Source: Lantana camara | Lineage: Eukaryota > Streptophyta > Magnoliopsida > Lamiales > Verbenaceae | Assembly: GCA_037501455.1 (NCBI GenBank) | Contig: CM074862.1 | Coordinates: 87,195,501-87,259,500, forward strand | Direction: 5' to 3' | Length of the DNA stretch: 64,000 nucleotides | Shown here: positions 21,589 to 32,529 of the stretch, in pieces | Layout of the letters: every line of letters begins with the position of its first letter | How positions within the stretch are numbered: position 1 is the first letter of the stretch | Made by a program: the position numbers and the translations under genes | Notes under the pieces: model-generated | What the model saw: only the letters and a program-made list of their open reading frames with translations | Databases searched by the model: none | What the model was told of the DNA's origin: nothing

Positions 21589-24500
21589 TGTGACACCCCG
21601 TCTTCTCGAAGGGCGTCCTTACGACATCAACAAGTAAGTCTCTACACTTATGTGTGTTTAATTTAAGAGTTCTTGAATTATGTGATTTAATATAAATCCA
21701 ATTTAATATGTGATAATTCGAATTTATTCTATGACATAATTGTCAAGTTGATTTTAAATCCATCATGTTACTTAACTTGTTTAATTTCGGTTTACTTGAA
21801 TTACTTGAGATTAATTGCCAATCATGTGTTTACGAAATGTCGTTAAATTATACGAAAAGTTTCTAAAATTAAATTGAATTAAACTCTAATTGGTAAATCT
21901 CTATTTCATTTTTTATTTGTAAAATTAATTCGTAGCTTGAATGTTTATTCGTAACTTTACAATTTTGTTTACGATTATTTGTACGCGATATTTCTCTTTG
22001 TTACGCGATAAGGATACCCGGTTGTATATAGCTTGTGCACAAGACACATTTCTCCCAATTCCTTTTGTCTCTCTCTCTCCTCTCCCACTCTCTCTCTCCC
22101 GGGGGTACTATGCGCGGCTTCTGTTACGAACCCATAAATTGATTGTTTCTCGACGGAATTCAACAAACGAATAGTCCATTTTGATTATCTCGGCGAGACC
22201 GATGCAAGAGTACCAATTTCACTGCCTAACGACGAATGGTGGCAGAGTTATGGCCGGATTTCAGTAGAACCGGCGGAGCTATCAGACCGCCGCCACTTCA
22301 CCGGCGTTTCGCGGCGTTTTCCGGCCACCTCCTTGGTGCACGCGCCGAAGACCCAGCAAGAGGACATCCCGGCACTTCGTTTGACGTCGGCGGCGAGGCC
22401 ATCGGAGCAGAGACGGCGCCGCACGCGCCGCCCAAACCTCGCGGCGGCGGCGCGAGTTACTGTAGCGGCGGCGGCAGAAACTTCGGCGGCCAACGGGGGC
22501 CTTTTTCGGCCATCTTTTGGTCTCGGGCTCTTCATGAAAGTTGTTCGGAATGACGAGAACTAGTGGGCTGTGATCAGGCGACTCCAGATTCGGTGGTTTG
22601 GCGGCTGATTGACGGCGGCAAAGTGGCGGTGCAACGGCGGCCCTAGCTCCAAGGATTTTTCCAGAAAGCTACCTTAGGGCTTTCGAAGAGCTCGTCATGG
22701 GTAAGATAACGCCTCTTTGAGATCGCATTTTGGTTCACCGGTTTGGAAGTAATTTGAGTTTGAAGATTTAGGGTTTTCGTGTTCTTAGATTTCAGATCTA
22801 GGACAATCGGCTTGGAATTTCTAGAAATTGATCAAGGATTCGGAACGGGCACGAAAACTTCATTCGGGACTGATTTTTCGGGATTTTTTCGGTGACTTTT
22901 TACGGCGGCCCGGTGGCGGCCCGATGACTTTCCGGCGGCTCCGGTGGCAGCACTCCGGCGAATTTCAGACAAAATGTTCGTCTCGTTGTGGTGAGTTCAA
23001 CGCCACTTTCCGTTCATTAATCGGACACTCGATCTATTTATTACCAATTATTTTGCGTAATTGTGATTATTTGAATTAATTGTTTTAAGTGCAAATAAAT
23101 TGGTTATTGTTGGTTTGTTGATCGAGATGTATTCCAATCGTATACGAAAACATGTATTGAATGAATTGTGATATGTATGAATGTTTCGTTTTACAATTTG
23201 AATCCCGATGTGATGAATTTATGCTATGTGTTTAGATATGAAGGGATGTTAGTGTAATATTTAGAAACTAATCTTTTATGTGACTAAATGAACTTGAATG
23301 TTATTTTAGAAGAACGAACATGTTGTGATTTCTTTATATGAATTTGAGACGTTCTCAATGTTATGTTTGTTGTAAATTGTGTTTCAAATATAAAATTTAG
23401 ATACATGAAAGATGCTTGAACAACTTGAGACTTTATGCATGATAGGAGTTAGAATTGTAATATCTTGATTTACTCTTACCCCCCGAAAATGGTATATTAT
23501 GAATTAAGATAAATTGATAATTGTCATGTTTGTAAGTAATTAATTCCTAGTGGGATAATTGTATAAGCACTTTAAACGAACAATTATGCTTAGTAATCAA
23601 CTAAGGGGATGTTTGTGTAATAACTCTAAACTTTTATAAATGACTTAGGGGATGTAAGTGTAATATTTATGAAACTATGAATGTGACTTGAGCTTGTGTG
23701 CCAAACATGTTATGAAGTTGTAAAGTATGATCTTAAGTGAATTAAATGCACTCTTTATTTGTATCAAGCATGCTATCTACGTACAACAACTTTGTATGTT
23801 TATATGATCAGGTTGTTCTTACTTATGCACTTTACAACTCGTTATGAACTTGATGCTTAATTCTAACATTATAATTGAATCCTGTTACATTGGATGATTT
23901 AATATGCATTTTGTGAATACTTTGACTTCCTAAATTGATCTTGTATCTTTGGATATGGAATTGCGTGTTGATTGCTTGTAAATATGACCTTGTTGAGCAT
24001 TGATATGCCTTGAATGACCACGACACCTTATCCAAGCACAACATGAACACTTATGTATAACCACGATCATGTTGAGCAACGCCGTGCGTCTTGTTTGGTT
24101 CATATAGAGTCTAAGTCTGGGCTTCTGTATGTCTTGTCACAGAGTTTGGTGGTGCCGGTGGGCCCGAGGTTTAGAGTGTTTGGCCCTTCACACTCTCAGA
24201 CTCTACTTTCACGAGGTGAGGTTTAGGATTTTGTATAGTTATTGACCTATGGCCTTTATATGCTGATTTCTATCCTTGCATGCGAGTATACCTTACTATA
24301 GATATGTATGTGTTAAATATGATATTTTTATGATCTTATGCTTGCACTTCTCCGTGGGCGGGCTATCCCTGCAGCGTGGGAATGTAAGTGTGTGAGTCCT
24401 GCGTGGGCGGGCTATCTCTGCAGCGTAGGAATATATATAAATTTTTAAAGCATATGTAAGCTATTTTGTAAAATTCAGTTGTGTTATGTTTCGATAGCGC

Positions 24501-25614
24501 GATTACCATGAAAGATTGGCGTATGTTCTGTTCTGTTCTGTTCTGTTGTGGATCCAAGGAGCTATGGGATAGACGGCCCTGGGACGGTATAGGACCGTCA
24601 GGGATAGGTTTGTGTGTAGTTCCATTTGAGATATCTTCACGCGACCCGTGCTGTAGGGAAGGTGTGGTATCTTGAGCCTTCGGCTAAGGCCGGGGAGGAC
24701 TCTTGTGGGTTCGCTACCCCTTGAGGGTATGTCTGTTCTGGATGGTTTGGGGACTGTACATCTCCTCCATCATTGGTGTGACGGTTGGATTGATTTTGTA
24801 TTTTGATTTGTTCTGAGGAGTAAAGGTGGGAAGCTCGTACTCGTCGAGCAGTTGATTATGTTATGTTATGGAATTATGAATCGGGATAGAGTCTTTCTGG
24901 AAAATGGGTTCTAAACTTATATCTATATCTTATTCGGGTTCTTTCAAAACGTTTTGGTATGCAACACCTATCTCCGGTTCATGAGTCCATCCTTTTTATT
25001 CTGTTTTATGCTCCTTATATATATATAATGTGGGTGTGCGTTAGCCCCCTCACTCGGTCAAGTTGACTGACCCCTCATTTACACTTTTAGTTGCAGGATT
25101 GTTGGCGTTTGCTAGGCGGAAGTGAGTCCTTTGAGTTGCACTTCATCGGTCTAGTCTTTCTATTTGCATTTGTCTTTTCATAAACTTTACTTATGCTTTG
25201 ACTTGCAGACTTGAGATTATACTTTACTATTCGGTAGCCCTGCGTGGCACTCTCATTCGGCCCTTGTGGCACTTGATGATTATTACTTTATGTGAATATT
25301 CGGGACTAGGGATTTATGCTAGTTGAACCCGTCACTTGTTATGTTTGTTGATCTATTATTCGGGATTAGGTATCTATGCTAGTTGAACCCGTCACCTGCT
25401 TTGTATGTTTTGTTTTAAATGCTTCCGCTATCTGTTGTTGTTGGTTTTAATTGCTTCCGCACTCTGAGTTTTGGTCAACTTAGATCCGCCTAGCCTAGTG
25501 TGTGAGTTGGTCTCCCGTTCGCTCTGATTCGGATTCGGGCATGGACTTTCATTTCGTGTTCCGGGTCTGGGTCATAGTGCGGGGGATGTGGCATCCTCCG
25601 TTTGGGGTGTTACA
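21589..25614 (+). repeat. TE-E 3' LTR (4,026 bp)
   Basis: It starts TGTGACACCCC and ends GGGGTGTTACA, followed by the duplication ACTAA. It is a near match to the split 5' LTR. It contains the same CT-rich tract, GC-rich segment and two-unit GTGGGCGGGCTATC repeat near 24353-24431. Confidence 0.97.
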
Positions 25615-26608
25615 ACTAAAATCGTCTTGGATGCCGCCGAGGAGCAAATTACATGGGAGGTATTTGAAAGGGAATTCAAGAATAAGTTTATTCCTCCTTC
25701 TTCGCGCACAAGAAGACTTAAGGAGTTTACTGAGCTTAAACAAGGAGGAAGATCAGTTTCAGAGTATATAGCCGAGTTCGAGAGGTTGTCCAAATACGCT
25801 CCTAACATTGCTAGTGACGACTTCCACAAGGCTATGCAATTTGTTCAGGGTTTGAGGCCGGATATTCAAGTGGTGATTGAAGCGGTTAACACAAGCACTT
25901 GGAAGAAGGCCACTACAAAAGCTCTTAAGGTTGAAGATTCGGTCAACGTACGGAGATCCTCCTACAGATCGGGACAAGGTTTAGGTTCCGGATCAAGATC
26001 AGGTTACAATGTCGGCAAGAGGCCAATGGTTTATGATACAGCTCCTCCACAATTTAAGGGCCCTATGAAGAAGTTTAAACCACAAGGGCCAGTCCAGAAG
26101 ACTCCTCAGCCACCGGTTATGCCGCCACCACCGAAGAAACCCAAGTGTACTTTCTGTGGGCAACCCACACATCACTATGATAACTGCCGAAGGCGCCTAG
26201 GGTTATGCCTAATTTGTGGGGCTGCCGATCATATGGTGGATACTTGTCCGGATCGACGTAATCCGCCGCTTGGGGGACAGAGACCGTTGATTAGGGCCCG
26301 TGCTTATGCCTTGGATGGCGAGGAACAAAATGTAGATGTGGACCCGGCTGTTGTTGTTGAAGGTACCATTTGCATTCATGGCATCAACATACACACTTTA
26401 TTTGATCCGGGAGCTACTCACTCCTTCATTTCTTGTGATGTTTCTATTAAATTGCCCTTGTGTGTTACTTATTCTGATGCATACTATGTGGTTAGTACTC
26501 CTTTTGGTGGTAGTATAGAAACTAACCGGGTTTTTAGAGAGGTGCCGGTGAGTATTGAGGGTCGGGTTTTCTCAACGGGTTTCATTGAGTTGCCTATGTC
26601 TCGGTATG
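25615..26608 (+). pseudogene. gag: TE-G gag C-terminus, zinc knuckles and protease start
   Basis: Continuation of the gag frame after TE-E. It encodes the rest of the capsid-like domain (for example YIAEFERLSKYAPNI), then a basic linker, two CCHC knuckles (CTFCGQPTHHYDNC and CLICGAADHMVDTC) and the protease motif [10 protein letters not shown]. Near 26608 a small deletion, about 17 bp by comparison with TE-F, joins the residues before and after the protease C-terminus out of frame. The element's Gag binds its RNA through the knuckles. This copy is broken. Confidence 0.92.
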
Positions 26609-27672
26609 GATTGGTTGTACAAGCACTACGCCACCGTTGATTGCCGGGGCAAGAAAGTTAGTTTGGGCTCTGAGGTTGTTACGGGTCAAAGTTCGAAGAC
26701 GGTGCCTTTATTATCTTTTTCAGAAGCTCAGAAATTTGTTTGTGATGGAGCTACGGGATTTATAGCCTATATCCTTAATCAACCGAAGGATCAAGTGAAA
26801 TTAGAGGAAACCGAGATAGTAAAAGAGTTTCCCGAAGTGTTTCCTGAGAGGTTGGATTCGTTACCGCCGGAAAGGGAGATAGAGTTTATGATTGATTTGT
26901 ATTCGGATGCCGAACCTTATTCTAAGACTCCATATAGGATGGCACAGGCGGAATTGAAGGAATTAAAAGTACAACTTGATGGTCTGTTGGAAGTGGAGTA
27001 TGTGAGACCGAGCTCGTCGCCATGGGGTGCTCCAGTTTTATTCGTGAAAAAGAAGGATGGTACTCTAAGAATGTGTATTGATTACCGGGAGCTTAATCGG
27101 ATGACCGTTAAGAATAAATATCCTCTTCCCCACATTGAGGAGTTGTTTGATATACTCCAATGGTCTAAAGTATATTCGAAGCGTGATTTGAGACAAGGAT
27201 ATTATCAACTCTGGATTCGAGCGGAGGATATTCCGAAGACGGGTTTTAATACAAGATACGAGCATTATGAATTCGTAGTTATGCCTTTTGGATTGACAAA
27301 TGCTCCCGTCGCTTTTATGGACATGATGCATAGGATTTTCCAGTCGTTTCTTGACAAGTTCGTTGTAATCTTCATTGATGATATACTAGTTTTCTCTAGA
27401 TCGGCCGAGGAACATGCAAGGCATCTCAAATTGGTTTTAAGAACGTTGAAGGAGCATCAATTATTCGCGAAGTTTAGCAAGTGTGAGTTTTGGATCGACC
27501 GGGTATCGTTCTTGGGTCATATTATTTCAGGGAATGGAATAGAGGTTGATCCATCGAAGATTGAAGCGGTGTTGAAGTGGGAGAAGCCAAAGAACGCCTC
27601 CGAGATTAGAAGTTTCTTGGGATTGGCGGGTTATTATAGACGATTCGTGCAAGATTTCTCTAAGATCGCTCT
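26609..27672 (+). pseudogene. pol: TE-G protease C-terminus and reverse transcriptase
   Basis: The shifted frame runs through [17 protein letters not shown] (protease end/linker) and a full RT palm and fingers: [45 protein letters not shown] and FIDDIL, the catalytic YxDD-type box. RT would copy element RNA into DNA inside the particle. The frame ends near 27672, where one G is missing relative to TE-F, putting the RNase H part into another frame. Confidence 0.93.
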
Positions 27673-29199
27673 CCTTTGACTCGGTTAACTAAGAAGGATG
27701 TGAAATATGATTGGGATGAGAAATGTGAGAGAAGCTTCGATGTTTTGAGAGAGAGATTGGCTTCTGCTCCAGTGTTAACTCTTCCAGAGGGTTCAGAGGG
27801 ATATGCTGTGTATACTGCCGCGTCGAAGGAAGGTTTGGGAAGTGTATTAACTCAGAAGGGCAAGGTTGCTGCTTATGCCTCTCGGATGTTGAAGGATCAT
27901 GAGAAGAACTACCCGACGCATGATTTAGAGCTTGCTGCCGTGATTTTCGCCCTCGGGAAGTGGAGACATTACTTGTATGGAGTGTCATTTGAGATTTTCA
28001 CCGATCATAAGATTCTCCAATATCTTTTCACACAAAAGGAGCTCAATATGAGGCAACGGAGATGGATGGAGCGACTAGAAGATTATGATTGTGTTATCAA
28101 ATATCATCCCGTGAAAGCTAATGTAATTGGCGACGCTCTAAGTAGGAAAGTGGGTGTTTCGAACTTGGAAATAGGTGAAAGTAAGGGAGTTGAGCCTATT
28201 GTGGTTAAAGCTCGAGTTTCCAATATCTCCATTTATCCGGACTTGAAGCATAGAATGTTTGAGGCTCAAGGTAAGGATCCGATAGTTCAAAGATTGGTCT
28301 TTAAGGCTAGAGAGGATCCGGAAAGTCCATTCGGGTTCGATGAAACCGGTCTTCTTTGTTTCAAGAACCGAGTAGTAGTACCCGATCATTTGAAAAGGGT
28401 ATTGCTCGAGGAAGCTCACAAGTCAGCTTATTCGATTCATCCTGGAGGGAATAAGATGTACAAGGATCTCAAACAGTATTATTGGTGGCTTGGGTTGAAG
28501 AAGGATGTAGCAGAGTTTGTGAAGCACTGTCTCACTTGTCAGAAAGTGAAAGCCGAGCACCAGAAACCGGGGGGACTTCTTCAGCCGTTACCTATTCCTG
28601 AGTGGAAGTGGGAGCAGGTGACGATGGATTTTATATCCGGGTTGCCAAGAGTGAAGGGGCGATTCGATGGTATTTGGGTGATAGAGGATCGTCTGACCAA
28701 GTCTGCTCATTTTCTACCGGTCAGAATGTCCTTTAAGATCCGGAAGTTAGCTGAGATTTATAACCGGGAGATTGCACGACTTCATGGTATTCCGGTGAGC
28801 ATTGTTTTGGATCGAGATCCCCGTTTTACTTCAATGTTATGGCAAGAGTTCCAAGAGATTTTGGGTACAAAGCTTCAGTTCAGTACGACGTTTCATCCAC
28901 AAACTGATGGGCAATCTGAGAGGGTTATTCGGTACTTGGAAGATCTACTTCGAGCTTGTGCCTCGGATTTCCAGACTTCGTGGCATGATCAACTTCCTTT
29001 GGTGGAGTTCGCTTACAATAATAGCTTTCAAGCATCGATTGGTATGGCTCCGTATGAATTGTTATATGGGCGAAAATGTAGATCATCGTTGTTTTTTGAT
29101 CTAGAAGAGTGGAAATGGTCAAAACAGGAAGGAGTCAAGAAAGGGAGGAAGCTTGAGAAATCTTCTAAGGTTGTGGAAGCCATGATTGATAAAGTTTAA
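27673..29199 (+). pseudogene. pol: TE-G RNase H and integrase core
   Basis: An open frame from the RT connection through RNase H and integrase. The first RNase H aspartate is lost (YTAAS, where TE-F has YTDAS); other RNase H residues (HDLE, FTDH, GDALSR) remain. Integrase shows the HHCC finger (HKSAYSIH ... CLTC) and the DDE set ([22 protein letters not shown]). The frame ends in TAA at 29197-29199, where TE-F has Gln. The loss of the catalytic Asp alone would disable RNase H. Confidence 0.93.
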
Positions 29200-29709
29200 C
29201 AGATTCAACACCGGATGAAGGCTGCACAAGATAGACAGAAGAGTTAGGCCGATAGTCGCCGGAGGGATCTCAAATTTGAAGTGGGGCACCGGATTTTCTT
29301 GAAGGTATCTCCTCGAAAGGGATTTTCTAGAATTGGAAAGGGAGGAAAGTTGAATCCCCGTTATCTAGGTCCGTTTGAGATTATCGAGAAAATTGGAGAA
29401 GTGGCTTATCGAGTGGACCTACCTCCTAATCTTACCGGAATTCACAATGTTTTTCATGTATCTCATCTTAGGAAGTATTATCCGGATGAAACCGAAATTC
29501 TCCCCATTGAAGAAGTGGAGTTGGAACCGAATTTATCTTTTGTGCAGAAGCCGGTCAGAATATTGGACAGGAAATTTCAAGAGTTGAGGAATCGGAATAT
29601 TCCTATGGTGAAAGTGTTATGGCGGAGTGACAGGACCGAAGAGATGACTTGGGAGCCGGAAGAGAAGATGAAGAAGTTTCACCCGGAGTTATTTTCATCC
29701 GACCACTGA
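29200..29709 (+). pseudogene. pol: TE-G integrase C-terminus and chromodomain
   Basis: The same frame continues after TAA, with a second stop TAG at 29245-29247. It encodes the GPY/F module ([29 protein letters not shown]) and, without any stop between, a group II chromodomain beginning ELRNRNIPMVKVLWR and ending FHPELF. The codon joining integrase to the chromodomain is CAA (Gln) here, unlike TE-F and TE-C, which have TAA. This copy therefore shows the fused form expected for the Tekay lineage. Confidence 0.93.
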
Positions 29710-29744
29710 ATCTGGGGACCAGATTCTTCTAAGGGGGGGAGAGT
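29708..29744 (+). other. TE-G pre-PPT hairpin and polypurine tract
   Basis: GAATCTGGGGACCAGATTC (29708-29726; 8-bp stem, loop GGA) overlaps the pol stop codon. It is followed by CTAAGGGGGGGAGAG, which touches the 3' LTR. Confidence 0.9.
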
Positions 29745-30290
29745 TGTAACGCCCCAAATTCCGGAAGTTCAGGTAAGCACGCCACGTGCGGGTCTTCGGG
29801 AGTTGGGGGTTTAATTTTATATATTTACTTGCTTATTATAATTTCATTACATTACTATGTGCATTATACATTCCTATGTATTTATATGAATTAGTTTTAA
29901 TGTGAAATCCGTGAATTAAATGATAATGTGCTTAATTGTCTTATACGACTTTATTGGATCATCCCATAAATTTATGGACTTAATTGCATTTCATGAATTG
30001 GGAGTTAAATGTCTAATTGTTAGAGATGATACTTGTGAGCATTCATTTAAATAAATGAGGGACTAATATGCAAAATGAAGAGTCATTATGCTTGTAGTGG
30101 ATGATATAATATATCTTATATGTATTCTTCTCCCACATTCTCATACAATACATTTCATACAAGAACATCACGCACACACACACTAAGGATCGGTATTTAC
30201 AGCATCAAGAGAGGAAGGAAGATTTCATCTAATTTCAAGCTATAATTGAAGAACTTTGGAGCTAAGATCATCAACATCATCACATCTTCA
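29745..30290 (+). repeat. TE-G 3' LTR, truncated
   Basis: It matches the first 546 bp of the 5' LTR, then stops abruptly after CACATCTTCA and continues as TE-A LTR. The remaining 1.96 kb is missing. Confidence 0.95.
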
Positions 30291-30825
30291 GGCCACCGTT
30301 GCGCCGCTGTGGGTCGTTGGTTGGCCACGATCTTTGTATGGTTGTGACGGGCTCGTCGAGATGATGAATTTCGACAAATCAAACGTCGAATTTCGTCGAG
30401 AAACGAGCGAGAACGGACAGGTGTGTGTTTGCACACCTCCACTGTGTGAATAGTGCCAATCACGGGAGGAAGATGCTGGGGCTAGAGTTGAAGTTCTGGC
30501 ACGCAAAACGAGGATCCGGGGTATATATCTCGGGTCCTAGTACGCAAATTGGTCGGAAGAACGGGCTAACGAAGTCAGAATGGGGCAAACTTAGAGTCTA
30601 CGGACTCGTTTCGATGCCCCGAACGCATTTAAGGGGTCAAAAAGGTCAAAATCTCGACTGAACTAGAAGTAACCGGAAGACCCCCCCTAAAAGGAGAAAA
30701 TTACAAAAGGACCCTGAGCTCTAAAAGAGACCATAAGAGGGCCACACAACGCACAAATCACATAATTAAACACATAAAAAGGTCGGAAGGTGACGTACCT
30801 TATTTATCGGATGAGCGGGATGTTA
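30291..30825 (-). mobile_element. TE-A 5' LTR remnant (minus strand)
   Basis: It matches 875-1411. On the minus strand the LTR start is near 30825, with the first bases altered. Since the neighbour beyond it is TE-B gag-pol sequence with no polypurine tract, this is the outer end of TE-A's 5' LTR. The rest of this LTR and most of TE-A's interior have been deleted up to 30290. Confidence 0.82.
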
Positions 30826-30826
30826 G

Positions 30827-31683
30827 ATATCTCTTCATAGACATCATGATAAAATCGGCTGGATAATCTTTCCCTTCTATCAAAACCGAACAACCCCGAA
30901 CCACTTGATCCGTCTACAAATTTCCTCCAAGAGGAGAACTCACAAAATAACAAGAATTGGCACAGATAGGCACGGAGAAGCACATAGATCACTGGATATA
31001 AAAGAATGCATAGCACCCGGATCAAATAATACATGAATGTTCGTGGTGTGATTGCGTATGGTACCTTCCACCACGACTGTCGGATCCACCTCAGCATCCT
31101 GCTCCTCGCCCTCAAGGGCATAAGCATGTGCCTGAATCATGGGCCGCTGAACTCCTTTTTGAAATCCCAGATTCTTGTCAGGACATGTATCCACCATATT
31201 GTCAGCTTTTTCGCATATAAGGCAAAAACCTAACCTCTTCCAGCATTTGCGGTAGTTGTGAGTTGGTCCTCCACAATATGTGCATGGTGGCTTAGATAAT
31301 CGTGCCTCACTGGGAATTTGTCGATCCGAAGATGGCACAGTTAAAGCCTTGGGAGCTTGTGAAGCTTGTCCTCCCATTCTCAGTTTCTTGAAAGGACCCT
31401 TGGGTGGAGAAGTAGTTTGAACCATAGGTCTCTTTCCCGAATTTGATCCTGAACCTCGTCCCATCGGTGACCTGAAAACTGGATCTTTCTTTTTAAACTC
31501 TTCCTCTTGCTCCATTGCCCTTTGTATTCTATCGGTGAAGGACACATAGTGATGCCCTGCTTGCCCATATCTTAACTCTTGCTTTATGCCCGCTTTGAAA
31601 TTTTTAGATTTTCTCTTCTCATCCCGTGTAATATGAGGAACGTACTTCCCAAGTCTGTTAAAAATGACAATATATTGAGCCAC
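30827..31683 (-). pseudogene. gag: TE-B gag C-terminus, zinc knuckles and protease
   Basis: It encodes the capsid C-terminus from about MAQYIVIFNRLGKY, a basic linker, CCHC knuckles (CTYCGGPTHNYRKC; CLICEKADNMVDTC) and a protease motif LFDPGAMHSFIS. Near 30960-30990 the frame shifts at the same place as in TE-C. The continuation is readable in another frame to 30827, where TE-A starts. In the second knuckle the usual Gly after Cys is Glu. Confidence 0.88.
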
Positions 31684-31716
31684 TGTTCGATTCCCCTATT
31701 TGAGATCCATGAATTC

Positions 31717-32208
31717 CTACTCTTTACGTTCCCGCACTACATCGGGTACAAAACACTCTCTAAATTCCCGTTTAAATACCTCCCATGTCACTTCTTCTCC
31801 ATCTACTTCAAGCTTTTCCCTCATTCTTTCCCACCAATCATAAGCCCCGCCATCAAGTTGAAATATAGCGAATTGGGGCTTCTCTTGAGTAGTAAACTGT
31901 CGAACTCCGAATATCCTTTCCAGCCTCGTTAACCAACCCTCCGATACCTCATCATCAATGGAACCAGAAAATCGAGGAGGATTGTAGCTCAGAAATACTC
32001 CATGAGAATCCCTATTATTGTTCAGTGGAGCCGGTTGTTCAACGGGTTGTGGTAGGGGAGCTTGTGCTCTCCTATGCTCGACGTAGTTGAAAACAACTTC
32101 CATGAAATTTTCCATGTTCATTGGAGATGGTTGCTCTTGTAGTGTAGGAGAACGATCATGGTGTCGGTGTCGCCCCGGTGAACTCTCACGATGTCTACGC
32201 GGAGGCAT
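31717..32208 (-). pseudogene. gag: TE-B gag N-terminus
   Basis: 163 codons start at ATG 32208 (MPPRRHRESSPGRHRHHDR). A basic and proline-rich start is followed by a capsid-like domain (LSYNPPRFSGSIDDE, AYDWWERMREKLE, WEVFKREFRECFVPDV). It ends in TAG at 31717-31719 after RERKE, exactly where TE-C also has TAG. A second, private TAG follows ten codons later, where TE-C has CAG. Particle protein of the element; inactive here. Confidence 0.9.
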
Positions 32209-32338
32209 TTTGTGAAAGAAATACTGAAATACATGCTACCTTTAGTCTATGCATGAGAGTGTAATTAATTCCATCAAAATTCAAAAACTATAGCACATAA
32301 ACACATAAGGAATGCATATGCTCCCACATTATCAATTA

Positions 32339-32414
32339 GTTCCTAAGCCGAACGACCTAGACTGACTCACACGACACGAGAGCCTGGGTTTTGCAACCCG
32401 AAGCTTTGATACTA
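32339..32414 (-). other. TE-B primer-binding site and leader
   Basis: Minus-strand PBS at 32403-32414 with two mismatches to TGGTATCAGAGC, then GGGTTGCAAAACCC and the conserved tract GTCTAGGTCGTTCGGCTTAG. Confidence 0.85.
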
Positions 32415-32529
32415 CTGAAGGAAGTAACACCTGAGCGCAAGGTGCTACATCCCATGCATCGAGACCCGACCCGCATATGTAATAGATAATCCACACCCAA
32501 GCCAAGTCACGGCGAACGGGGATACACAC

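Larger units (their letters stand above)
5202..25614 (+). mobile_element. TE-E: LARD-type non-autonomous retrotransposon, split by TE-F
   Basis: TE-E is a complete plus-strand element with a 5-bp target duplication ACTAA (5197-5201 and 25615-25619), inserted in the gag of TE-G. The 5' LTR is 5202-8292 plus 18374-19284; the 3' LTR is 21589-25614 (4,026 bp). The interior is only 2.3 kb (19285-21588) and non-coding. It keeps a primer-binding site, leader, hairpin array, pre-PPT hairpin and polypurine tract. Without TE-F it is about 10.3 kb. Large LTRs with a short non-coding interior fit the LARD class. Mobilisation by a coding Tekay relative is inferred. Confidence 0.95.
2075..30290 (+). mobile_element. 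TE-G: Tekay/Del-type chromovirus, split by TE-E, 3' LTR truncated
   Basis: TE-G is a plus-strand Ty3/Gypsy element. Its parts in order are a 5' LTR (2075-4577), iMet-tRNA primer-binding site, gag start, TE-E insertion, remaining gag-pol (25615-29709), polypurine tract and a truncated 3' LTR (29745-30290). It carries several stops, two frameshifts and a lost RNase H aspartate, so it is dead. Its left flank is TE-A interior. The right flank is a deletion junction, so no target duplication can be checked. It resembles TE-F in protein and gag sequence, with a related but distinct LTR. Confidence 0.95.
30826..32422 (-). mobile_element. TE-B: gag and protease start of a second tandem unit
   Basis: A minus-strand coding element closely related to TE-C (58300-59896). 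Only the primer-binding site, leader, gag, zinc knuckles and protease start remain before TE-A. Its 5' LTR is also the 3' LTR of TE-C. Its primer-binding site (32403-32414) has two changes from the consensus. Confidence 0.9.
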
